Shown here piece after piece: positions 40,755 through 49,592 of a stretch of DNA of 64,000 nt. This DNA is from Nocardioides okcheonensis (GTDB taxonomy: Bacteria > Actinomycetota > Actinomycetes > Propionibacteriales > Nocardioidaceae), in NCBI RefSeq assembly GCF_020991065.1, contig NZ_CP087710.1, forward strand, positions 2,728,001 to 2,792,000. Reading direction: 5' to 3'. The notes under the pieces are model-generated. The model had not been told where the DNA came from. It saw only the letters and a list, made by a program, of their open reading frames with translations, and did no database searches. The position numbers and the translations under genes were made by a program. The number at the start of each line of letters is the position of its first letter. Position 1 is the first letter of the stretch.

Positions 40755-41270
40755 TCAGCCGGTCCAGCCGTTGCGGTGCCGCTCGCGCTCGACGACCGCG
40801 CCGAGGTCGTCGTACGCGACCCGGTGGAGGTGCAGTCGGACGCCCCGGTCCAGCCGGGTGCGCGGGTCGACGAGGAGCGTCACCTGCGAGGCGCCGTAGC
40901 CGGACTGCGAGTCGACTCCGGCGAGGGCCCGTCCGGGCGGGCCGTCGGCCCCGCCCTCGCGCAGCACCCACGCGGTCGGGCGGTCGCGGACCGTGCCCAC
41001 GACCGGCCCGCGGGCCCGCAGGGCGTCCGTCACCCGCGACACCTGTGTGCCGCGTGACGGCAGGTCGAGCGGGACCTCGAGCACCGGGTCGTCGCCCCGC
41101 AGCGTCTCCTCCGGGCGCAGGGGGTCGCGCGTCACGACGAGGTCCCCGAGCGCGCCGGCCGCGAACCTCCCGTGCTCGACCTGCTGGGCGAGGTCGCGGA
41201 TCCGGCGTCGCCACGGCACCCACCGCCGCGTCACCGAGTACGTCCCGCCCTGCGGGTCCGTCGCCCTCAC
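40755..41270 (-). CDS. Uncharacterised protein, 171 aa
   Basis: No recognised family. GTG start at 41270 with GGGGAG 6 nt upstream. Sequence runs RATDPQGGTYSVTRRWVPWRR, RIRDLAQQVEHG, then VTLLVDPRTRLDRGVRLHLHRVAYDDL near the end. No signal peptide or membrane helix. The positional codon bias (G/C third bases) supports coding. Divergent from recQ with a 159-bp gap. Confidence 0.65.
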   Translation of the reverse strand: MRATDPQGGTYSVTRRWVPWRRRIRDLAQQVEHGRFAAGALGDLVVTRDPLRPEETLRGDDPVLEVPLDLPSRGTQVSRVTDALRARGPVVGTVRDRPTAWVLREGGADGPPGRALAGVDSQSGYGASQVTLLVDPRTRLDRGVRLHLHRVAYDDLGAVVERERHRNGWTG

Positions 41271-41429
41271 CGATCTCCCCCTCCGACCTGGCCGTCCCCG
41301 GCCGGGGACCCGGTCGAGGATGGTGGGCGCACGGCCCGGCCGCAAGGCGGGCTCCCTCTCCGGCCTCCTCGTCCACAGGGCGCGGGGACCGGGCGGCGGG
41401 GCGTCGGTGCCGGTTGGTAGACAGGGGCC

Positions 41430-43610
41430 ATGACCACCGGGACCGACGAAGCCGTCACCGACGAGGCGCGCCTCGCGGCGCGGGAGTCCGCCGAGCGCCA
41501 CCTGAGGGCCCTCGTCGGGCGCGACGACGCGGTGCTCCGCGAGGACCAGTGGTCGGCCATCGAGGCGCTGGCGGTCGACCGGAGGCGGGCGCTGGTCGTG
41601 CAGCGCACCGGCTGGGGCAAGTCGGCCGTCTACTTCGTCGCCACCAAGCTGCTCCGCGAGCGCGGGGCCGGTCCGACCGTGATCGTCAGCCCGCTGCTGG
41701 CCCTCATGCGCAACCAGATCGCCGCCGCCGAGCGCGCCGGGATCCGGGCGGTCACCATCAACTCCACCAACATCGACCAGTGGCAGCCGATCCACGACCA
41801 GATCAACGGCGGCGAGGTCGACGTGCTGCTGGTCAGCCCCGAGCGGCTCAACAACCCCGGTTTCCGCGACGAGGTGCTGCCGCGGCTCGCCGCGACGTGC
41901 GGCCTGCTGGTCGTCGACGAGGCGCACTGCATCTCCGACTGGGGCCACGACTTCCGTCCCGACTACCGGCGCCTCCGCACGCTGCTCGCCGAGCTGCCCT
42001 CGGGGATCCCGGTGCTGGCGACCACCGCCACCGCCAACGCGCGCGTCACCTCCGACGTCGCCGAGCAGCTGGGGGTGCGCGGAACCCCGCTGGTCGAGGA
42101 AGGCGCGCAGCGCCTGTCACGAGACCCCGGCTCGGAGGTCCTGGTCCAGCGCGGCACCCTCGACCGCGAGTCCCTCCGGCTCGGCGTGGTGCAGCTCAAG
42201 ACCCCCGAGCAGCGCCTCGCCTGGCTCGCCGACCACCTCGCCGAGCAGCCCGGCTCCGGCATCGTCTACTGCCTCACCGTCGCCGCCACCCAGGAGGTCG
42301 CGGGCTACCTCCGCGACCGGGGGCTCGAGGTCGCGGCCTACTCCGGCCAGACCGAGGCCGACGAGCGGCACGCCCTCGAGCAGGCGCTGGTCGAGGGGCG
42401 GGTCAAGGCGCTGGTCGCCACCAGCGCCCTCGGCATGGGCTTCGACGCCAGCCTCGGCTTCGTCATCAACCTCGGCGCCCCGTCGTCGCCGGTGTCGTAC
42501 TACCAGCAGGTCGGTCGCGCCGGCCGCGGCACCGACGAGGCGACCGTCGTGCTGCTGCCCCAGGTCGAGGACCGCGACATCTGGGCCTACTTCGCCTCGC
42601 TGGGGTTCCCGCGCGAGGAGCAGGTCCGCGAGACGCTGGCGGCGCTCGCGGAGTCCGACCGGCCGCTGTCCACCGCCACGATCGAGACCCGGGTCGAGCT
42701 CGGCCGCAACCGGCTGGAGTCGATGCTCAAGGTGCTCGACGTCGACGGGGCCGTCCAGCGGGTGCAGGGTGGGTGGGTCGCCACCGGGCGGCCCTGGCAC
42801 TACGACGCCGAGCGCTACGCCCGCGTCGCGGAGGCCCGCGAGCGCGAGCAGCAGGCGATGCTGGGCTACCTCCGCACCACCGAGTGCCGCATGCGCTACC
42901 TCCGCGAGCAGCTCGACGACCCCGACGCCACCGACTGCGGACGCTGCGACAACTGCGGCGGGCTGAGCCTGTCGACCTCGGTCAGCGAGGCCGCCGTCGC
43001 GGAGGCGGGTGACCGGCTCTCGCGTCCCGGGGTGGTGCTCGAGCCGCGCAAGATGTGGCCGACCGCGCTGGCCAACCTCGGCCTCGACCTCAAGGGCAAG
43101 ATCAGCGACGCCGCCGAGCCGGGCCGGGTGGTCGCGCGGCTCACCGACCTCGGCCACGGGCAGGCGCTGCGGGCGCTGTTCCGCGAGGACACCCCCGACG
43201 GGCCGGTCCCGCCGGGTCTCGCCCAGGCCGTGATGGACGTGATGAAGGACTGGGCCCCGCAGTGGCCGAGCCGGCCCGACGCGATCGTCGTCGTCGAGTC
43301 AGCGACCCGCCCCACCCTCGCCCGCGACCTCGCCGACAACCTCTCGCGCGTCATGCAGATCCCGCTCGTCGGCACCTGGGCGATCCGCGACGAGACGGTC
43401 CCGCCGCGTGCCGGGCAGTCCAACTCGGCCCAGCGGGTCGCCGCCGTGCGCCGCCGCGGCGGCCTCGACGCCCAGATCCCGCCGGGTGCCACCGTCCTGC
43501 TCGTCGACGACCTCGTCGCCACCGGCTGGACCCTCACCGTCGCGGCCGCCGCGATCCGCTCCGCCGGCGCCTCCGCCGTGCTGCCGCTGGCCCTCGCCAC
43601 CCAGGGCTGA
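41430..43610 (+). CDS. RecQ-family DNA helicase fused to a phosphoribosyltransferase-like domain
   Basis: 726 aa. Superfamily 2 helicase: QRTGWGKSAVYF (Walker A), VVDEAHCISDWGHDFRP (DEAH and aromatic loop), ATTATANARV, SALGMGFDASLGFVINLGAP and QQVGRAGRG. Zinc cluster CRMRYL ... CGRCDNCGG near residue 500. The C-terminal 180 aa are extra and end with a PRPP-type loop, VLLVDDLVATGWTLTVAAAAI. Between the two helicase lobes (residues about 220-233) lies the repeat-encoded peptide PLVEEGAQRLSRDP. TAGACA is 6 nt before ATG. Likely DNA repair; the role of the fused domain is unknown. Confidence 0.93.
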   Translation: MTTGTDEAVTDEARLAARESAERHLRALVGRDDAVLREDQWSAIEALAVDRRRALVVQRTGWGKSAVYFVATKLLRERGAGPTVIVSPLLALMRNQIAAAERAGIRAVTINSTNIDQWQPIHDQINGGEVDVLLVSPERLNNPGFRDEVLPRLAATCGLLVVDEAHCISDWGHDFRPDYRRLRTLLAELPSGIPVLATTATANARVTSDVAEQLGVRGTPLVEEGAQRLSRDPGSEVLVQRGTLDRESLRLGVVQLKTPEQRLAWLADHLAEQPGSGIVYCLTVAATQEVAGYLRDRGLEVAAYSGQTEADERHALEQALVEGRVKALVATSALGMGFDASLGFVINLGAPSSPVSYYQQVGRAGRGTDEATVVLLPQVEDRDIWAYFASLGFPREEQVRETLAALAESDRPLSTATIETRVELGRNRLESMLKVLDVDGAVQRVQGGWVATGRPWHYDAERYARVAEAREREQQAMLGYLRTTECRMRYLREQLDDPDATDCGRCDNCGGLSLSTSVSEAAVAEAGDRLSRPGVVLEPRKMWPTALANLGLDLKGKISDAAEPGRVVARLTDLGHGQALRALFREDTPDGPVPPGLAQAVMDVMKDWAPQWPSRPDAIVVVESATRPTLARDLADNLSRVMQIPLVGTWAIRDETVPPRAGQSNSAQRVAAVRRRGGLDAQIPPGATVLLVDDLVATGWTLTVAAAAIRSAGASAVLPLALATQG
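42087..42128 (+). repeat. 42-bp palindromic element in frame inside recQ
   Basis: Complete copy: flank CCGCTGGTCGAGGA, hairpin AGGCGC-GCA-GCGCCT, flank TGTCACGAGACCCC. It is read PLVEEGAQRLSRDP and keeps the helicase frame open. Confidence 0.9.
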
Positions 43611-43721
43611 GCCCGCGACCGCCCGCCGCCGGCTGGCGGGCTGCTCGTCGCGGTCGGCGCGCACCGGCGACGGCCGCAGCGGCGGTGGTCGCGGCACGCG
43701 CGGGGGTGCCCGTGGTTGGAC

Positions 43722-43783
43722 CTGTCTGAGGACGTGGTGCAGCCGGAAGGCCCCTCCTGGGTTGCAGGACGTCCTCAGATGAC
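43722..43783. repeat. 62-bp inverted-repeat element, copy 1
   Basis: Begins CTGTCTGAGGACGTGGTGC and ends GCAGGACGTCCTCAGATGAC. Arms pair except for a GG facing GG site. Its reverse complement matches copy 2 (50393-50454) over the inner 55 bp, about 49 of 55 positions. Lies between the converging recQ and MFS genes. Confidence 0.85.
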
Positions 43784-43830
43784 CCCCGGGGGCGGCCGGG
43801 ACGGCAGCGGGCGCGGGTCCCGGGACGACA

Positions 43831-43862
43831 GCGGCCCGCCCTCCGGAGGGAGGACGGGCCGC
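43831..43862. terminator. Strong terminator hairpin
   Basis: 14-bp stem GCGGCCCGCCCTCC / GGAGGACGGGCCGC, loop GGAG, one G-U pair. Sits 22 bp beyond the MFS stop codon (minus strand) and after recQ (plus strand). Confidence 0.75.
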
Positions 43863-43883
43863 GGACGTCGCGTGAGCCGGCGA

Positions 43884-45467
43884 TCAGTGCATCATCACCG
43901 CGGTGGGGTCGGCCGGGGCGATCTTCCTGCGCGGCAGGAAGGCCGCCGGGATCAGGCAGCAGGCGACCAGGACCGTGGCGACGATGAAGACCGTCGCGAA
44001 CGAGTCGGCCATGTCCTGCGTGGCGCGGGCGAAGAGCTGCTCGAGCGACGCGGGGTCGATGCCGAGCTGCTGGGCGGCCTGGGCCAGGGCACCGGGGTCG
44101 TCGCTGCCGTTCGCCGCGGCGCTGACGGCGCCGGCCTGGCCGATCGCGTCGCTGCCCTTCATCTGGTTGGTCAGGATCACCGAGAACAGCGCGGTGCCGA
44201 TGGACGCCGCCACCTGCTGGGTGATGTTGAGCAGCGTCGAGCCGCGGGCCACGTTGTGGGCGGTGAGCGTCGCGAGCGCCGCCGTCATGATCGGCATCAT
44301 CGTGCCGCCCATGCCGAGGCCCATGATGAACAGCGCACCGAGGATGTAGGCGTACGAGGTGTCCGCGCCGATCTGGGTGAACATCGCCATGCCGACGGTG
44401 ATCACCGTGATCCCGACCAGCACGATCTTCCCCGGGCCGATCCTGTCGGCCAGGATGCCGGCGACGGGCATGGTCAGCATGGCGCCGACGCCCTGCGGGG
44501 CCAGCAGCCAGCCGGTGAAGAGGGTGCCCTCGCCGCGGACCTGGATGAAGTAGAGCGGGAACAGCAGCGAGGCGCCGAAGAACGCGATCGCGAAGAGGGT
44601 CATCGCGATCACGGCGACCGTCATGTTCTTGTTGGCGAACAGCCGCAGCTCGACCAGCGGGTGGATGTTGCGGCGGTTGAGCGCCCACGGCACGAACGCC
44701 ACGATCAGGATCGCGCCGAGCACCATCGGCACCATCACCCGGGCCGCCATCGCGGTGCCCTCCTCGGGGATCGAGGAGACGCCGTAGAGGAACGCGGCCA
44801 GACCGGGGGAGAGCAGCAGCATGCCGAGCCAGTCGAAGGTCTCCGACGGCTCCACCTCGTCCTTGGGCAGCACCACCCAGGCGTAGGCGAGCGCGGCGAT
44901 GCCGATGGGCAGGTTGATGAGGAAGATCCAGTGCCACGACGCGCTCTCGATCAGCGCGCCGCCGAGGATCGGGCCGAAGATCGGGCCCAGCAGCATCGGG
45001 ATGCCGAGCACGGCCATCACCCGACCGACCCGCTCCGGGCCGGCCGCGCGGGTCAGGATCGTCATGCCGAGCGGCATCAGCATGCCGCCGCCGAGGCCCT
45101 GCAGGACCCGGAAGAGCACCAGCATCTCCAGCGACGTGGCCGCGGCGCACAGCACCGAGCCGGCGGTGAAGAGGGCGACCGCCAGCAGGTAGAGGCGCTT
45201 CGTGCCGAACCGGTCGGCGGCCCAGCCGGTCAGCGGGATGACGCTGGCCAGGGCGAGGGTGTAGCCGGTCATCGTCCACGCGACCTCGGCGGCGGTGGCG
45301 TCGAACTCCTGCTGGAAGGTGTTGAGGGCGACGGAGACGACGGTGATGTCGAGGATCGACATGATGGCGCCGAGGACGACGACGCCGGCCACCATCAGGA
45401 CGCCCTTGTCGAGCTTGTCGGAGCTGTCCGGCTGGATCTCGCCGGGGGAGGTCTGGGTGCTGGTCAC
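43884..45467 (-). CDS. MFS drug transporter, DHA2 (EmrB/QacA) family
   Basis: 527 aa with about 14 helices: LDITVVSVALNTF, GWAADRFGTKRLYLLAVALF (motif A), FRVLQGLGGGMLMPLGMTI (motif C) and WHWIFLINLPIG. GTG 45467 is preferred because TATCCT lies 6 nt upstream, the spacing of leaderless messages; the frame stays open to GTG 45500. An inserted polar loop (GSDAIGQAGAVSAAANGSDD) lies before the last helix. Exports hydrophobic drugs; substrate unknown. Confidence 0.92.
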   Translation of the reverse strand: MTSTQTSPGEIQPDSSDKLDKGVLMVAGVVVLGAIMSILDITVVSVALNTFQQEFDATAAEVAWTMTGYTLALASVIPLTGWAADRFGTKRLYLLAVALFTAGSVLCAAATSLEMLVLFRVLQGLGGGMLMPLGMTILTRAAGPERVGRVMAVLGIPMLLGPIFGPILGGALIESASWHWIFLINLPIGIAALAYAWVVLPKDEVEPSETFDWLGMLLLSPGLAAFLYGVSSIPEEGTAMAARVMVPMVLGAILIVAFVPWALNRRNIHPLVELRLFANKNMTVAVIAMTLFAIAFFGASLLFPLYFIQVRGEGTLFTGWLLAPQGVGAMLTMPVAGILADRIGPGKIVLVGITVITVGMAMFTQIGADTSYAYILGALFIMGLGMGGTMMPIMTAALATLTAHNVARGSTLLNITQQVAASIGTALFSVILTNQMKGSDAIGQAGAVSAAANGSDDPGALAQAAQQLGIDPASLEQLFARATQDMADSFATVFIVATVLVACCLIPAAFLPRRKIAPADPTAVMMH

Positions 45468-45508
45468 CGGGTCAGGATATTGGTTGACGAGGACAACCAC
45501 CCAACGAT

Positions 45509-46699
45509 TTACGGGTGGGCTGCGTCACCCCGCGGACCGTCGAGGTCCTCGATCCGCGCCAGGCTCGGGCCCCGGACGGACTGCAGGCCGCGGGCCGCGT
45601 CCTCGACGTCCCGCATCACCCGGAGCGTGTTGCGGCAGGTCAGCCGCGCGAGGTCCGCCGCCGACCAGCCCCGGTCCGCGAGCGCGGACAGCAGGGCGGG
45701 GTACGTCGACACGTCCTCGAGGCCGGTCGGCAGCACCGCGACGCCGTCGTAGTCGCCGCCGAGGCCGACGTGGTCGATCCCCGCCACCTCGCGCACGTGC
45801 TCGCAGTGGGCGACGACGTCGGCCAGCGTCGCGGTCGGCGGCGGGTGCTCGGCCTCCCAGCGGTCGGCGAACGGCCCGAACCGGGCGCCGTCGGCCTCGG
45901 GGATCCCTTCGGCCTCCGCCGCGGCGACCATCTCGCGGTGGGCGTCGGCGCACGCGGCGTTCACGAACTTCGGCACGAACGTCACCATGCACACGCCTCC
46001 GGCGGCGGCCATCGCCTCCAGGACGTCGTCGGGCGCGTTGCGGGGGCTGTCGGTGACCGCGCGGGCCGAGCTGTGGCTGAAGATCACCGGCGCCTCGGCG
46101 ACCGCGAGCGCGTCGCGCATCGTGTCGGCCGAGACGTGGGAGAGGTCGACCATCATCCCGACCCGGTTCATCTCGCGGACCACCTCGTGCCCGAACGCGG
46201 TCAGCCCGCCGGCGACCGGCCGGTCGGTCGCGGAGTCCGCCCACGGGGTGTTCGCGTTGTGGGTGAGGGTCAGGTAGCGCACCCCGAGCCGGTGCAGCTG
46301 GCGCAGGGTCGCCAGGGAGCAGCCGATCGAGTGCCCACCCTCCGCGCCGGCGAGCGACGCGATCCGGTCCTCCGCCCAGGCCTGCTCGACCTCGTCGGCG
46401 GTGGTCGCCCACGCCAGCCGGTCGGCGTACCTGCGGGTCAGCTCGCGGGCGGCGTCGACCTGCTCCAGGGTCGCGGCGACCGCGGCGTCGCCGGCCAGTC
46501 GGGTCGGGACGTAGACCGACCAGAACTGCGCGCCCATCCCGCCGGCACGCATGCGAGGCAGGTCCGTGTGGGTGGGGGTGCCGCCGACGCCGACGTCGAG
46601 CCGGTCGAAGTCGTAGCCGACCTGCTCCCGGGCCTCCCACATCAGGTCGTTGTGCCCGTCGATGACGGGGTGGGCGGCCAGCAGCGCGGAGACGTCCAT
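45509..46699 (-). CDS. Membrane dipeptidase (M19 family)
   Basis: 396 aa renal-dipeptidase-like zinc hydrolase. Metal ligands: DGHND (HxD), GAEGGHS (Glu), VDLSHVS and FSHSSARAV (His), and GGDYDG (Asp). Probably cytoplasmic here since no signal peptide is seen. It hydrolyses dipeptides, including D-amino-acid forms, and may recycle cell-wall peptides. Transcribed toward the MFS gene. Confidence 0.93.
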   Translation of the reverse strand: MDVSALLAAHPVIDGHNDLMWEAREQVGYDFDRLDVGVGGTPTHTDLPRMRAGGMGAQFWSVYVPTRLAGDAAVAATLEQVDAARELTRRYADRLAWATTADEVEQAWAEDRIASLAGAEGGHSIGCSLATLRQLHRLGVRYLTLTHNANTPWADSATDRPVAGGLTAFGHEVVREMNRVGMMVDLSHVSADTMRDALAVAEAPVIFSHSSARAVTDSPRNAPDDVLEAMAAAGGVCMVTFVPKFVNAACADAHREMVAAAEAEGIPEADGARFGPFADRWEAEHPPPTATLADVVAHCEHVREVAGIDHVGLGGDYDGVAVLPTGLEDVSTYPALLSALADRGWSAADLARLTCRNTLRVMRDVEDAARGLQSVRGPSLARIEDLDGPRGDAAHP

Positions 46700-46818
46700 G
46701 GGTGGCGACGCTAACGCCCGGCGCCAGCGGCGGGGAACCGGGGAACCTGGGGAACGCCGTGTCGGTCCGGCGCGTTAGCGTCATCGTGCCCGCAGCCAGC
46801 GGTCACGGAAGGGTCCTC

Positions 46819-46884
46819 ATGAGCGAGCGAAGCCGTGCGACTCGTGCCTCGTGCGCGCACCGGACGAAGCGAGCACGTGCATGA
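46819..46884 (+). CDS. Arg-rich 21-codon upstream ORF coupled to the SNF2 gene
   Basis: ATG 46819 with GGAAGGG 5 nt upstream encodes MSERSRATRASCAHRTKRAR plus a final Ala and stops at TGA 46882-46884, overlapping the SNF2 ATG (ATGA). Its DNA is a GAGCGAGCGAAGC-type repeat. Whether it is translated is unknown. Confidence 0.35.
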   Translation: MSERSRATRASCAHRTKRARA

Positions 46885-49592
46885 GCTTCGTACCGGTCAC
46901 CGGTCCCGCCAGGCTGCTGGCGGGGGAGCCGCCCCGGGAGGGCTCGATCGAGTTCACCGACGCGCGGCGCACCATCGTGCTGCCGGTGCGCGGTGCGCTC
47001 CCGGTGCTCGCCAAGGTCCGCGACCACGACGACCTCCACCCCTCGGTCGCGCTGCTCGCGGGCGCGGCGCTGATGGGCCTCCAGCTCGTCGCGGCGGGCC
47101 GCTTCGCCCCCGAGCCGGGCGGGCGGCACTGGCAGGTCGCCGGCCTCGACGCCGACGACGAGCGCCGCATCGCCGACCTGGTGCGGGCCCGCTCCGGCGA
47201 CGGCTCCGACCCCGCGACCGTCGAGGGCACCGTCCGCGCGCTGCTCGACGCCATAGCCGACACCGTGCCCCGCACCTCGCCGGCCGCCTCGCGCCACCGG
47301 GCCCGGGCGACCACCCGGCCCGCGGCGCCCGTGCGTCCCGACGACTTCAGCGACGCGCTCCAGCAGCGGATCGCCCGGATCCGCTCGCGCGGCCGCGACG
47401 ACCGGCCCCAGCTCGTGTCGGTGTCGTTCCGGATCGAGGCCGACGAGGAGGAGCTGGTCGCCGGCGCCGTACGCCTCGTGACCCAGGTGCACGCGGTGGA
47501 CAACGCCGCCCACGTCGCCGACGCCGTCGAGCTCTGGGAGGACACCGGACCCGACGCCGCCCACGGGTTCGGCGAGCGGGCGCGCACCCACGCCGCGATC
47601 GCGCTCCGGTCGGCCGCGGACGCCTGGCCGGTCCTGGAGCGGCTGCTCGACCTGCGCGTGCCCGACGAGATCACCCTCGACTCCGACGAGATCCTCTCGC
47701 TGCTCGACGGCGGCGCGACCGCGCTCGACGAGGCCGGCCACCAGGTGATGTGGCCGAAGTACCTCGACCGGGACGTCACCCAGCGCGTCGAGCTCGGCCG
47801 GCGGCAGTCGGCCGGCCCGCGGGAGGAGGCGCTGCACGACGGGCTCTTCGGGCCGCAAGCGCTCTTCGGCTTCGAGTGGCAGCTCTCGCTGCACGGCGAC
47901 GAGCTGACCGAGGAGGAGATGGACGAGCTGGCCCGCACGACCAGCCCGATCATCAGGCTCCGCGACAACTGGGTCGCGGTCGACTCGGGCGTGATCAAGC
48001 GGGCGCGCAAGCGGCTGATCCGCACGGTCACCCCGGTCCAGGCGATCGCCGCCACCCTCACCGGCGTCGTCGACATCGAGGACGTGCCCTACGAGGCGGT
48101 CGTCGGCGCGAGCCTGCTGAAGGTCCGCGAGCGCCTCGCCGCAGCCACCACCGGCGAGCTGGTCGAGGTGCCCGCGGCCCTGCGGGCCGACCTCCGCGAC
48201 TACCAGCGCCGCGGCCTGTCCTGGCTCGCCGAGCTCACCTCGCTCGGGCTCGGCGCCTGCCTGGCGGACGACATGGGCCTGGGCAAGACCATCACTGTCA
48301 TCGCGCTCCACCTCCACCGCCGCGAGCGCGGCGCGAGCGGCCCGACGCTCGTGGTCTGCCCGGCGTCGCTGCTCGGCAACTGGGAGGCCGAGATCCGACG
48401 CTTCGCGCCCGGTGTCGCCGTACGCCGCCACCACGGCAGCGCCCGCGACCTCGACGACGTCGGGTCGGGCTTCGTGCTCACGACCTACGGCACCATGCGC
48501 AACGACGCCGCGATGCTCGCGGAGGTGCCGTGGGACCTCGTCGTCGCCGACGAGGCGCAGCACGTCAAGAACGCCCGCTCGGCCGCGGCCCGCGCGCTGC
48601 GGACCATCCCGAGCGCGGCCCGCGTGGCGCTGACCGGCACGCCCGTCGAGAACGACCTGACCGAGCTGTGGGCGATCCTGGACTGGGCGATCCCCGGGCT
48701 GCTCGGCAGCCGCAACGCCTTCCGCAAGGTGTGGGCCGGGCCGATCGAGTCCGGTCTCGAGCCGACCAAGGCGCGCCAGTTCGCCGACCTGGTCGGCCCG
48801 TTCCTGCTCCGCCGCCGCAAGTCCGACCCCGGCATCGCGCCCGAGCTGCCGCCCAAGACCGAGACCGACCACGTGCTGGGCCTGACCCGGGAGCAGGTCG
48901 TGCTCTACGAGACGCTCGTGCGCGAGTCGATGCGCCGCATCGAGGAGGCCGACGAGGAGACCCGTCGCGGGCTGGTGCTCGCGCTGCTCACCGGCCTGAA
49001 GCAGATCTGCAACCACCCGGCCCACTTCCTGCGCCAGACCAGCCCGCGGCTCCGGGGCCGCTCGGAGAAGCTCGACCTGCTCGACGAGCTGGTCGGGACG
49101 GTGGTGGCCGAGGACGGTGCCGTGCTGCTCTTCACCCAGTACGTCGCGATGGCGCGGCTCGTCGAGCGCCACCTCGCCACCACCGGCGTACCCCACCAGC
49201 TCCTGCACGGGGGGACCCCGGTGCGCGAGCGGGAGGCGATGGTCGCGCGCTTCCAGGCCGGCGAGGTCCCGGTCTTCCTGCTGTCGCTCAAGGCCGGCGG
49301 CACCGGCCTCAACCTGACCCGCGCCGACCACGTCATCCACGTCGACCGCTGGTGGAACCCCGCCGTCGAGGACCAGGCCACCGACCGCGCCCACCGGATC
49401 GGCCAGACCCGGCCGGTCCAGGTGCACCGGTTCGTCACCGAGGGCACCATCGAGGAGCGGATCGCCGAGCTGCTCGCCCGCAAGCGCTCGCTGGCCGACT
49501 CGGTGCTGGCGCGCGGCGAGGCGGCGCTCACCGAGCTCTCCGACGCCGAGCTCCGCGACCTCGTCGAGCTGAGATCCGGGCCGCGCCGATGA
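46881..49592 (+). CDS. SNF2-family DEAD/DEAH-box helicase (RapA/HepA-like)
   Basis: 903 aa. The N-terminal 400 aa form an SNF2-associated domain; the ATPase follows with DYQRRGLSWLAELTSLGLGACLADDMGLGKTIT (motif I region), VVCPASLLGNWE, ADEAQHVKN (motif II), LTGTPVEN, LFTQYVAM, LSLKAGGTGLNLTRADHVIHVDRWWNPA and DRAHRIGQTRPV (motif VI). A double-stranded-DNA translocase or remodeller. ATG 46881 is used; an in-frame GTG at 46851 is possible. It overlaps the SWIM gene by 4 nt, so the two probably form one complex. Confidence 0.93.
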   Translation: MSFVPVTGPARLLAGEPPREGSIEFTDARRTIVLPVRGALPVLAKVRDHDDLHPSVALLAGAALMGLQLVAAGRFAPEPGGRHWQVAGLDADDERRIADLVRARSGDGSDPATVEGTVRALLDAIADTVPRTSPAASRHRARATTRPAAPVRPDDFSDALQQRIARIRSRGRDDRPQLVSVSFRIEADEEELVAGAVRLVTQVHAVDNAAHVADAVELWEDTGPDAAHGFGERARTHAAIALRSAADAWPVLERLLDLRVPDEITLDSDEILSLLDGGATALDEAGHQVMWPKYLDRDVTQRVELGRRQSAGPREEALHDGLFGPQALFGFEWQLSLHGDELTEEEMDELARTTSPIIRLRDNWVAVDSGVIKRARKRLIRTVTPVQAIAATLTGVVDIEDVPYEAVVGASLLKVRERLAAATTGELVEVPAALRADLRDYQRRGLSWLAELTSLGLGACLADDMGLGKTITVIALHLHRRERGASGPTLVVCPASLLGNWEAEIRRFAPGVAVRRHHGSARDLDDVGSGFVLTTYGTMRNDAAMLAEVPWDLVVADEAQHVKNARSAAARALRTIPSAARVALTGTPVENDLTELWAILDWAIPGLLGSRNAFRKVWAGPIESGLEPTKARQFADLVGPFLLRRRKSDPGIAPELPPKTETDHVLGLTREQVVLYETLVRESMRRIEEADEETRRGLVLALLTGLKQICNHPAHFLRQTSPRLRGRSEKLDLLDELVGTVVAEDGAVLLFTQYVAMARLVERHLATTGVPHQLLHGGTPVREREAMVARFQAGEVPVFLLSLKAGGTGLNLTRADHVIHVDRWWNPAVEDQATDRAHRIGQTRPVQVHRFVTEGTIEERIAELLARKRSLADSVLARGEAALTELSDAELRDLVELRSGPRR

